From: Plenodomus lindquistii
Taxonomy: Eukaryota; Ascomycota; Dothideomycetes; Pleosporales; Leptosphaeriaceae
Assembly: GCA_025504975.1 (NCBI GenBank)
Contig: JANUWI010000014.1
Span: forward strand, 992,001 to 1,056,000
DNA: 64,000 bases
Direction of reading: 5' to 3'
In this document: positions 1 through 7,891 of the stretch, piece after piece
Numbering within the stretch: the first letter of the stretch is position 1
Layout: each line of letters begins with the position of its first letter
Position numbers and translations under genes: made by a program
The notes under the pieces: model-generated
Told to the model about the DNA's origin: nothing
Database searches by the model: none
Seen by the model: only the letters and a program-made list of their open reading frames with translations

Positions 1-1567
1 TTTATATAGCTAATAGTACTTTAGTAAAGCACACTAAAATAGAAGCCTAAGTAAAAATTACTACTTTATAATTAGGCTGTAATAATAGTAGTAGAGGTTA
101 GATATAGAATAGTTACTAGTGTCTAGAAGGCTACTAGAGTTATAGTATTATAAAAACGTTTTAGCTAAGTATAGAGCTTAATAGACTAGCTAACTAGTAG
201 AAAGTTTACGTATAATTTAAAAAGGATACACCTATTAGAAAAGGTAGTATTTTATAAATTAATAAAACCTCTTTAGATTATTTAAACTAGGCTAAACTAA
301 TTTGTATTTTAGTACCTAGAGATTAGTACTAATAGTTAACGTAAATGTAAATATTTTACTAACCTACTTCTAGAATACGTTTATTACTATTCTCTAGCGT
401 TAAAGCTTTATTTTTACGTTTTATCTACTAACTATTACGTCTAAAGCCTTCTCTACTCTACTCTCCTCTACTACTGTAGCTGTTTTTAATTATAAAGCAT
501 ACTTAGATAGAAGAAGTATACTAAATAAAAACTAAACTATAGTTAGATAAGTAACTAGATAATTTAAGCTTCTAGTTTAGTTATAGTAAATACATTTATA
601 CTATAGCTAAGCTGCTTTTACTTTTATACCTAATTAGTATAGCTAGAGTAACTAATACTTTATCTGCTATTAGTAGTATATATATTACATTTACTTATTA
701 TTTAATTAATTATTCTAACTAATAAAAAAGCTTATAGAGAGGGCTTTAAAAGTATAAAGTTATACTACTTAATAGTATAGCTTAAATATTAACTTGTATC
801 TATATTATCTTTTATAGGCAGTGTAATCCCTTTATTAGATTGTAATATTAAAATTAGTTAATAAAGTAAAATAGTATTCTATTACTAATATCTAAATAGA
901 ACTTATAAAAATATATAAAAGATATTAAATTTAAATAATATATAAAAACTATACTGCAGTAATAAAATATAAAATTATAAAATAGATCTTTATACCCTAT
1001 GTAACTTATTATAGCAATTAGATTAATAAAAAAAACATAGGTACTTCTACTAATAAAATACCTAGTATAATATGTCTAAAGTATTAAAAAGCTTTAATAG
1101 TTTTTTATAGGTAAGCTTCTGCCTTAGAAATAGTAATTAAAAAAAGGCTTATTAATAGTAGCAGGAAAATAAAGTATAATATTATTTTATTTTAATAACC
1201 TAGCTATAAAATAAAGCTATAAAATATAGAATTTTTTATAGCTAGACGTTATTACGCTATATAATAGAATAGGTAGTATAATAAATTAAGCGTTAGCTAT
1301 ACTTTTATTTTTTCTAGTTTCTAAAAGTATTTATACGCTAGCGTTACTTATATAATTCTTATAGTCTAGGCTTATAAAGCTATTTAAATAGAGAGCTTAC
1401 TTTTAGTCTTTTATAATTATATTAATAACCTACTGTAATACATTCTGCTATTCTATAACTAAAATATAGATAATATTATATATATTAAACTCTACTTTCT
1501 AAAAAGTATATAATATATTATTACTACTAGCAGCTGCTATTATATTAGTTTTATTAATAAATTAATA

Positions 1568-2251
1568 GTTTTTAAGTACCTATATATTAAGGGCCTATTA
1601 CCTACTTTTAATATTAAATACGCTATATTTAAGTAATTAGGTAAGTATCCTTGCATTATTAAATTCAAAGGGAAGTATAAAAATAGGCTACTTCTAGAAT
1701 ATACGCTCTATAGATTATTAAAAAACTATTTTTAAAAAAAAAATATTATAAAAAAAGAGAAAATTAGACTTACTAGAGAGACTATAAAAGGAGTTACCTA
1801 CGCTTATAAAAAAAATGTTTTAATATATAATATTAATGTCTAGAACGTTCTTTTTAATATTAAGCTTTAGGTTAAGCTCTGTAACTTCTAGAGCTAACTA
1901 TTAGAGTTAGATAGAAAAGTAATTTATAATAGAAAAGCTTTTAAAAATACAGAATTATTTATGCCTTGCTATAACAAGGATTTTGTAGATATATAAATAG
2001 ATATCTTTACTCTAGAATCTACTATCTACTATATTATTACAGGCTATTAACTATTCTTAGAACTTTATACTATTAATAATAAAAAAGAGTTTCTAGCCTA
2101 TTTTTATAAAGGTTAGTTTCTTTATCTATAAGTAGAAGTAGGGGGAAATATTATTTATAAGTATTAGAAAAGCAAATACAGCTCTGCTAGTAAAGTTATT
2201 AATAATCTAATTATATTATAGAAGTTTTTTCTAAAAAGTAGAAAGTAGTAG
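1568..2251 (+). pseudogene. RIP-degraded protein-kinase-like domain
   Basis: One plus-strand frame runs for about 228 codons with only TAA/TAG stops, each explainable as a mutated CAA, CAG or TGG. Read with those stops as Gln or Trp it follows a fungal kinase-like domain. LGKYPCIIKF (from 1637) fits the beta4 strand, usually LGEHPRIV. ENVxx-like YNINVQNVL (about 1833) fits the catalytic loop, and LCNFQ (about 1877) the DFG position with Asp changed to Asn. FMPCYNKD (about 1957) fits the activation-segment end, and DIFTLESTIYYIITGY (about 2000) the helix F region. The start was not found; the N-lobe glycine loop is not recognisable. It is certainly non-functional. The identification is from memory of the family and could be confirmed by de-RIP alignment. 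Confidence 0.6.
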
Positions 2252-2692
2252 CATATTAATATAAAATTTAGTATATAGATTAGTATTTAAAAAAGTAGGC
2301 GCTACTAAAATACTTTAGTACTATTTACTAGTAGCTGTGCAGCGTATAGATATAATAGATAGCTATTATTTTACTAACTATATACTAGTAATATAAGCAG
2401 CGCTAATATACTACCTACTTATTATTTATAATTCTTTAACTCTAGTAACTATGCTTTTCTCTCTACCTCTATTACTAATAGCTAATAATATAGTTACGCG
2501 TGTCTGCGCGTAGTTAGAGTTAAAATAATTATTATTTTTTAATTAAATATTTTTCTAATAATAAAAACGTTAATATAATAGTAACTCTAAGTTAAATTAT
2601 TTCTAATATATACGCTGTAAAAGTTCTAAGTAGTAAAAAAAAAATAATAATATTATACCTAGCTAGAGCGCGTTACACGTAAGTAGTATTAT

Positions 2693-2697
2693 TAAGC
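2693..2697. repeat. Target-site duplication, left copy
   Basis: The 5 bases before the left LTR are TAAGC; the 5 bases after the right LTR are AAAGC. Four of five match, as expected for the 5-bp duplication made by Copia integrases with one later change. Confidence 0.6.
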
Positions 2698-2884
2698 TTT
2701 CAGATGCACGGTACTATTGAAAGTGCACGAATATTGATGAATTTGATGATGGTTGAGATCATTGATTGTGTCTTCTCCGAGCGTTGCTCAGGAGGCTAGT
2801 TTTGTCGCGTCGGCTGCAGGGTGCGCTAGCGCACCCTGTGCCCCGCTTATCTACTGGCTCTAGAATAACTCCGTCAATCTGACA
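2698..2884 (-). repeat. 3' LTR of the Copia element
   Basis: It is 187 bp and matches 7700-7886 except at two positions. Base 2699 is T where the other copy has G, so the canonical TG end is lost here. Base 2722 is A where 7724 is C. Both differences are transversions, so neither is a RIP change. The intact copy ends in 8-bp inverted termini, TGTCAGAT and ATCTGACA. Confidence 0.93.
2817..2838. repeat. 22-bp perfect palindrome in the LTR
   Basis: The half-site CAGGGTGCGCT is followed immediately by its exact reverse complement. The same palindrome is at 7819-7840 in the other LTR. It is GC-rich and would form a strong hairpin in DNA or RNA. In retroelement RNA such palindromes can serve as dimerisation or termination structures; which applies here is not shown. 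Confidence 0.85.
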
Positions 2885-2894
2885 CACCCCCTTC
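2885..2894 (-). promoter_or_regulatory. Polypurine tract
   Basis: Read on the minus strand, GAAGGGGGTG directly abuts the first base of the 3' LTR. This is the usual position of the RNase H-resistant primer for plus-strand DNA synthesis. Confidence 0.75.
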
Positions 2895-2928
2895 AGCCTG
2901 GAAGCTATTGCTGGCTGAAACCTTTCTC

Positions 2929-5900
2929 CTAAGGAGTTATTGAGAGGTGGTCTAGTTGCTGTTGGATTTCCTCAATCGGAGTCTCGTTCGTTGGCGTTGA
3001 GAGCGTCTCAGCTTTGATAAGTCCGAGTTGATGGAGGAACCGTCCCCAGGATCCCTTCGGCAGGGCCTTTGTGAGGCCGTCTGCGATCATTTCTGATGAC
3101 TGTACGTACTGTACGTTTATCCGTTGTTGTTGTACTTCCTGCCGTAGCCAGTGGTTGTGGATATCAACGTGTCGGAGCTTGGTTTGGAGCTTTGAGACCT
3201 CCGCGGTGAGTAGTCGGATGGTCTGTTGATTGTCGCATTCAATGATAATAGGTCCTGGCTCAATCTTGACGTGGAGCTCCTGAAGGAGCCTCGAGATAAA
3301 GAGAGCTTCCTTGGCGACTTGGGACAGAGCGAGGAGTTCGGCTTCGGTGGTCGACGTGGTTACCGTGTCCTGCTTGTTTGCTTTCCAGGCGATAAGCCCG
3401 TTGTATAGCTTAATTGCGTAGCCCTGTGAGCTTTTCCTATCTCGTGTGTTGTCAGCAAAGGAGGCGTCGCTTGCGACTTGAAGGCGTGAGCCACCCCCGA
3501 GTTGCAACACGGTTGATTTGGTGTCCTGAAGATACATCAAGACTCGGTCTGCAGCTTTGTGATGTTCATGGCTGGGATTGGTAAGATGCCTTGCTAGTCG
3601 TGACGTAGCAAATGAGATGTCTGGTCGCGTGGTGACTGCGGCGAAGAGAAGTGATCCAATCTTTCGTTGATATTTGTTGACGTCCGCGTGGCTCGCTAGT
3701 CCGTCGCTTGGCAATAGCTCAATGGCTGCCATCGGAGTGTCGTGTGCTACTCCTCGATCGTCGATCAGTCGACTGATCTTGTCGCAGTAGGAGGCCTGGG
3801 AGAGTTTGATCCGGCGCGAGGCTCGGTCACGGATTATCTCCATCCCGAGGAACCATTGTAAGTCGTGTCCTCCGGTAATCGTGTACTGCTTCTTCAGCTG
3901 CTCCGTTACTCCGGTAGCCTGCTGATCCTGCCCTGTTGGATAAGCCATGATGATATCATCAACGTAAAAGAAGATAATGATACTGCCCTTAATAAGGCAG
4001 CACGGCTCATGTGGTATAGCTTCAAAGCCGAGCCTCTGCAGGGTTGCTGTGAACTCCTTCTGCCAGAGCAGTGGTGAGATCCTAAGGCCATATAATGCCT
4101 TGTTGACTTGTAGGATCGTGCCGGCCTTCTGATGGCCTTTCGGCATACGCATGTAGACAACTCGGTCCATCGCTGCGTGTACGAACGCGTTCGTAACGTC
4201 GAATTGCTTGAGCTCTAGTTCGTGCTGGGCTGCGATTGCCATCAACATTCTGAACGAGCGGCTAGCTAGTGTGGCTGCGTAGGTGTCTTGAGAGGTAATG
4301 TTTCTCTGTTGATCTCCTCGGACCACTAGTCGCGCCTTGCATTTGAGGAGGTTGTGGTCTTTATCCAGCTTGTACGTGTAGACCCACATGCAGTCAAGGA
4401 TCTGTTGTCCCGTTGACTTAGCCGTTCTGATTGGAACTTCAGTCCATGAACCCATCTGAGCATGGCTCAAAAGATGGTCAAGTTCAGCTTGTTTAAACTC
4501 AGCGCCTAGTGGATGATCCTCAAGCTTGCTTTTGTACGTGGGAGGAGGCGGTAGCTGGCTGCGATGGGGTCTCGAGCCGGTGGCAAGCATCCTTCTCAAT
4601 CGGGCTTTGTCAATGGCTTCTCCTCTGGTCGTCCCTATGTTGCCTGCTTGGGTTCCTGCGGTAAACGCTGCTGCCCATGGGATTGTACGGGATGACACCG
4701 ATTGTTCCTCAGGGTGTGTCCCTGCCATGAATTGTGCAAGGAGAGCCGCTGGTGGCGGCGTCGGCGGTGGAGAGGGGTAATGATCCCTAATCTTCCTACC
4801 GTTGTAGTATCCCGGCGGATCTGCTTCAGGATGTGGCTCTGAGGCCTCTTCAAGAGCATCGTCCTCGTGGAAGGATTCAGTTTCCGGTTCGTGTGCTGGT
4901 GAAGGGAGCTCCATGGTCCTCACAAGCGTGGCGATTTCTCTTAGTGTGCTGTGCATGAGGTTGTCCATCAGGTCTTCTACCTTCCCATCAAAAGTTGTTT
5001 GTTCGTCAAAGGTGACGTCCCTAGTGCTAATGACCTTGGCCAGGGATGGGATCCATATCCTGGAGATGTTGGTAGATCGATATCCTACTAGGTATCCTAC
5101 CCAGGCTTTTGGATCAAGGCGTTGCAAGCGTCCTTTTCCGCGATACGTGTCGTCGGTCATGGCGAACGCTTTGCAGCCGTATGCTCTAAGGTGAGCAAGG
5201 TTTGGTTTTCGTATCGACGTGACTATGCCGTTGCTAAAGGCCACGCGAGTGAAGAAGATCTCGTATGGAGTCTTCCAGTTGTTTGCGTAGTTAGGCGATC
5301 GGTTGTATAGGTAGTCGGCGGCTCGCGTTATCTCCGGCCAGAGCTCCCATGAGAGATTGGCGTCGAGTCGCATTGCGCGCGCTTTCTCCTTGTTTACACC
5401 CCCTGAGCGTTCGGCGCCTCCGTTCTGTGCTTGTGTATCCGGGGCCGAGGGCTCAATAACAATGCCTTGCGATGAAAGGTAGCGCTGTACCTCTGGCTTG
5501 ACCGTTGTGATTTCGTTGTCCGCTTCGATGATCTTTACGGTGATGTTGAAATGGTTCTTGAGAAATAGAATGAAGTTAGAGAATGCTTTGATGATGGACT
5601 TTGCGGTCCTGTTGTCGGTGAAGTAATAGTCCCATTGCATTCCTGAGCATCTGTCGGTGATGAGCATCTGGCTCCTTTCTTTGGTGATGCTTTGGTGTTC
5701 GTATGAATGGAAATCGATGGCCAGTCTCTCTCCTGGTCCTTCGTAATCTGTATTTCGTGGGGCCCGTCTGATTTGACGCCGGGCCTTGGCTCGTCCACAG
5801 GAGTTGCACTCTACTGTAGTAATGCCTTTCACTCGCACCCCCTCAGCTTGCTGCATGAGGTGCTCCACGGGTGCTGGACCGGGATGCCCAAGTCTCTTGT

Positions 5901-6453
5901 GCCATACGAGTGCTGGGGCTATCTGAGCTCGTCTCGGTGTACGCGACGTTGCTTTGTGTGTGTGGTAAGCCGCAGGTGCCAATGTGTGGTGCTCGATTAC
6001 CCATTGGCCGTACAGCTCCTGCAGGCTTCCAATGATTGTGCTGTCCGACGCTCGTAGCGTTGTTGGATCGGTTCTGGTGTCCCACCATATTCCTTGTTGT
6101 CGGAGTAATCGGAAGGATACAAGATTACAGAGGAAGTCAGGACAGACGGCTACGTCATGGAGCGTTATTATCGTCGTTCGCTGATCGTGCCTGAGGGGCA
6201 GCCGGATGGAGCCGTACCCCCTGATCCAGACTGGTGTGTTACCGGCCCATATATAGTCTGAGGGTCCGGGTGCGCGATAGTCATATATGCGTTGGGGATC
6301 GTTCGTAATATGGCATGTCGTGCCTGAATCCAGAATGTATGAATTTCGGAGCGGATAATCACTTGTTGTGGCAGCGAAGCCTGCCTCTGTATTGGACGTT
6401 GCCAGGAACCGATCCTCGGAACCTCCAACTTGCGTGATTTGACGACCATATAG
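2929..6453 (-). CDS. pol: Copia Pol: protease-integrase-RT-RNase H
   Basis: These 1174 codons are in the same frame as gag and begin directly after its UGA, so expression would need readthrough to a Gag-Pol polyprotein. Numbering from the residue after UGA: aspartic protease DSGTTCH at 42-48; integrase zinc-binding H185/H190 with C216/C219; integrase core D247, D312 and E348, the last two separated by 35 residues as in D,D-35-E; Ty1/Copia reverse transcriptase with YVDD at 830-833; then RNase H with the SDASFAD and TEAE regions. It ends at TAG (2929-2931), 44 bp before the LTR. The stretch from 6453 to 5983 has no stop and no ATG, supporting fusion to gag rather than a separate start. No domain is broken. 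Confidence 0.93.
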   Translation of the reverse strand, partial: LYGRQITQVGGSEDRFLATSNTEAGFAATTSDYPLRNSYILDSGTTCHITNDPQRIYDYRAPGPSDYIWAGNTPVWIRGYGSIRLPLRHDQRTTIITLHDVAVCPDFLCNLVSFRLLRQQGIWWDTRTDPTTLRASDSTIIGSLQELYGQWVIEHHTLAPAAYHTHKATSRTPRRAQIAPALVWHKRLGHPGPAPVEHLMQQAEGVRVKGITTVECNSCGRAKARRQIRRAPRNTDYEGPGERLAIDFHSYEHQSITKERSQMLITDRCSGMQWDYYFTDNRTAKSIIKAFSNFILFLKNHFNITVKIIEADNEITTVKPEVQRYLSSQGIVIEPSAPDTQAQNGGAERSGGVNKEKARAMRLDANLSWELWPEITRAADYLYNRSPNYANNWKTPYEIFFTRVAFSNGIVTSIRKPNLAHLRAYGCKAFAMTDDTYRGKGRLQRLDPKAWVGYLVGYRSTNISRIWIPSLAKVISTRDVTFDEQTTFDGKVEDLMDNLMHSTLREIATLVRTMELPSPAHEPETESFHEDDALEEASEPHPEADPPGYYNGRKIRDHYPSPPPTPPPAALLAQFMAGTHPEEQSVSSRTIPWAAAFTAGTQAGNIGTTRGEAIDKARLRRMLATGSRPHRSQLPPPPTYKSKLEDHPLGAEFKQAELDHLLSHAQMGSWTEVPIRTAKSTGQQILDCMWVYTYKLDKDHNLLKCKARLVVRGDQQRNITSQDTYAATLASRSFRMLMAIAAQHELELKQFDVTNAFVHAAMDRVVYMRMPKGHQKAGTILQVNKALYGLRISPLLWQKEFTATLQRLGFEAIPHEPCCLIKGSIIIFFYVDDIIMAYPTGQDQQATGVTEQLKKQYTITGGHDLQWFLGMEIIRDRASRRIKLSQASYCDKISRLIDDRGVAHDTPMAAIELLPSDGLASHADVNKYQRKIGSLLFAAVTTRPDISFATSRLARHLTNPSHEHHKAADRVLMYLQDTKSTVLQLGGGSRLQVASDASFADNTRDRKSSQGYAIKLYNGLIAWKANKQDTVTTSTTEAELLALSQVAKEALFISRLLQELHVKIEPGPIIIECDNQQTIRLLTAEVSKLQTKLRHVDIHNHWLRQEVQQQRINVQYVQSSEMIADGLTKALPKGSWGRFLHQLGLIKAETLSTPTNETPIEEIQQQLDHLSITP

Positions 6454-6456
6454 TCA
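6451..6456 (-). promoter_or_regulatory. UGA-CUA stop-codon readthrough site
   Basis: Gag ends with GAA-TGA, followed by CTA TAT, with the pol frame open in register. UGA followed by CUA is a well-known leaky context in viral and cellular readthrough genes. Candida Tca2, another Copia element, is known to separate Gag and Pol by a UGA. A hairpin with a 5-bp GGCAG/CTGCC stem lies downstream (6370-6385). Readthrough itself is inferred, not shown. Confidence 0.75.
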
Positions 6457-7644
6457 TTCTATTTCCGGAGTTGGGGTATGGGACTGCTTGATAGTTGGCG
6501 TCCTTGTGCGGGGTCGGCTCTGTGAGCGGATTAGCCCTTGTAGTTCTGGGTCTTGTTCCTTCTGGAATTTGACGAGCTCCTTTACGGACTCGTTTGGTTT
6601 CCACCAGCCGGGTGCTTTCTCCTCATGTAGGTAGTAGCAGTCCTTCAAGGCATGGCGTTGTCCACATGCTAAGCATTTTGTGGAGGAGTATGAGCCTTCT
6701 GGAGGTCTCTCGGCTTGTCGCTTTCGATCGTTGCCGCGTTGATTACGGGGTCTTCCCCGGCGAGATGGCGCGCTGTTCACAGTAGAGGCGTCCCTTGTAC
6801 TGTCCTGATGGGCTTCGCCCTCAGCGGTGTCATGTGAAGCCTCGTCATGAGCTGCAATGAAACTTGCTTTGCTCTTCCCTGTTTTCAGGGGATGGTTATT
6901 CATCATGTACTCCCGATAGCGTTTCATCATCTCTTTGCGGTTCATTCCGGGTTGGTATCGTCCAGAGTCCTGGAAGGTGGTTGCCCACACATTTGCCACC
7001 TTGTTAACCGATGTGAGGAAATCTTTTGTTACTGCATTGATCTGCAGTACTTCCGGTACGTTGTATGCCTCTGCTTCAGTTGCGGCTTGGTCGTATTCTG
7101 CGAGCCAGCTATCCCAGTGCGCGGAGGTTCTCATTGGCTTCAATGCCTGAAGGTATCGCTCGCGGGCTCGCTCTTGTTCAAGTTGTTCGTCAATCCCAAT
7201 CGTCGCTTCGAGGCTTATGAGCCATTTTCGGAGGGATTGGTCGGGTAGGCAACAGGTTCGGAGCAGATGCGGTGTTACTGTTGATTGGATGAACGCTACG
7301 ATGTGCTGAAGGCTGGATTGCTCTTTCTCGTAGTCATGTCGGTCGTTCTTGTATTGTTCGAGGAGGATTTTGTGATACTCGAGGTCATCCCGGAAAGCCT
7401 TCTGGCCTGCTGTGGAGAGATCGGTGATCCTTCTTGGGCTTGTGTTACTTGCATTGGCTGGCGCGTAATCAGCAATCACCGGGGCTCTTTCTGCTACCGG
7501 TTTAACTGTTGGCCGGGTAGTAGACTTAGGATTGATCTTGTCCCAGATGTTATGTGCGATGCAGCGCGCTTTGAGCTGCGTCATCCATGTTGTGTAGTCT
7601 GTGTGATCCCGTAGGATAACTGTTTGATCACGCATTGTCGTCAT
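6454..7644 (-). CDS. gag: Copia Gag (capsid/nucleocapsid)
   Basis: This is a 396-aa protein from ATG at 7642-7644 to TGA at 6454-6456. It forms the cytoplasmic virus-like particle that packages element RNA. The N-terminal part is helical and Gln/Glu-rich, of the usual Copia gag type (DYTTWMTQLKA near the start). A basic Arg/Lys-rich stretch (about 285-315) precedes a zinc knuckle at 324-336, CLACGQRHALKDC. That knuckle has spacing CX2CX3HX4C, one residue shorter than the retroviral CX2CX4HX4C. The leader from LTR to ATG is 55 bp. Pol follows in the same frame. Confidence 0.9.
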   Translation of the reverse strand: MTTMRDQTVILRDHTDYTTWMTQLKARCIAHNIWDKINPKSTTRPTVKPVAERAPVIADYAPANASNTSPRRITDLSTAGQKAFRDDLEYHKILLEQYKNDRHDYEKEQSSLQHIVAFIQSTVTPHLLRTCCLPDQSLRKWLISLEATIGIDEQLEQERARERYLQALKPMRTSAHWDSWLAEYDQAATEAEAYNVPEVLQINAVTKDFLTSVNKVANVWATTFQDSGRYQPGMNRKEMMKRYREYMMNNHPLKTGKSKASFIAAHDEASHDTAEGEAHQDSTRDASTVNSAPSRRGRPRNQRGNDRKRQAERPPEGSYSSTKCLACGQRHALKDCYYLHEEKAPGWWKPNESVKELVKFQKEQDPELQGLIRSQSRPRTRTPTIKQSHTPTPEIE

Positions 7645-7686
7645 GTTGGATAGACGTGTTGGGGTGGCCTGAGCGGTAGTCGGCAG

Positions 7687-7699
7687 TGAGACTCTTAAT
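7687..7699 (-). promoter_or_regulatory. Primer-binding site, tRNA-Lys(CUU) anticodon arm
   Basis: The plus strand reads TGAGACTCTTAAT immediately before the 5' LTR. This is the anticodon arm of tRNA-Lys with anticodon CUU, about positions 27-39. The usual TGG start complementary to a tRNA 3' CCA end is absent. It therefore resembles Drosophila copia, which is primed by a 39-nt 5' half of initiator tRNA-Met, but with a lysine tRNA. The identity comes from remembered tRNA sequences. Confidence 0.7.
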
Positions 7700-7886
7700 T
7701 GTCAGATGCACGGTACTATTGAACGTGCACGAATATTGATGAATTTGATGATGGTTGAGATCATTGATTGTGTCTTCTCCGAGCGTTGCTCAGGAGGCTA
7801 GTTTTGTCGCGTCGGCTGCAGGGTGCGCTAGCGCACCCTGTGCCCCGCTTATCTACTGGCTCTAGAATAACTCCGTCAATCTGACA
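7700..7886 (-). repeat. 5' LTR of the Copia element
   Basis: It is 187 bp with intact TG...CA ends and 8-bp terminal inverted repeats. It carries promoter and RNA-processing signals for the minus-strand transcript; I could not assign a convincing TATA box. It includes the 22-bp palindrome at 7819-7840. Confidence 0.93.
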
Positions 7887-7891
7887 AAAGC
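7887..7891. repeat. Target-site duplication, right copy
   Basis: AAAGC follows the right LTR and matches the left copy TAAGC at four of five bases. Confidence 0.6.

Larger units (their letters stand above)
1..2697. repeat. RIP-mutated AT-rich block, left arm
   Basis: Almost every 60-base line has zero to two CA or TG dinucleotides but many TA, while CG, GC, CT and AG persist. That is the known signature of RIP, which converts CpA to TpA on either strand in duplicated DNA. All frames are broken by TAA/TAG. The block continues beyond the left edge of the window and resumes on the other side of the retrotransposon at 7887. One recognisable relic lies inside it (about 1568-2251); the frame from about 3 to 300 on the plus strand is also free of non-RIP stops but I cannot identify it. 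Confidence 0.9.
2698..7886 (-). mobile_element. Complete Ty1/Copia LTR retrotransposon
   Basis: This 5189-bp element is bounded by two 187-bp LTRs and a near-matching 5-bp target duplication. Reading on the minus strand it has, in order, 5' LTR (7700-7886), primer-binding site, gag, an in-frame UGA, protease, integrase, reverse transcriptase, RNase H, polypurine tract and 3' LTR (2698-2884). Integrase before reverse transcriptase places it in Ty1/Copia. All catalytic motifs are intact and base composition is normal, in sharp contrast to the RIP-mutated DNA on both sides, so it inserted after that DNA was mutated and has escaped RIP. It looks autonomous and recently mobile. Confidence 0.95.

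Noticed and set aside
2698..2884. Solo LTR interpretation of the left repeat
   Set aside because: It pairs with 7700-7886 at matching ends, with internal coding sequence, polypurine tract and primer site in the right order.
6168..6449. 93-codon minus-strand ORF between gag and pol
   Set aside because: It is out of frame with gag-pol; the protease DSG motif is in the gag-pol frame instead.
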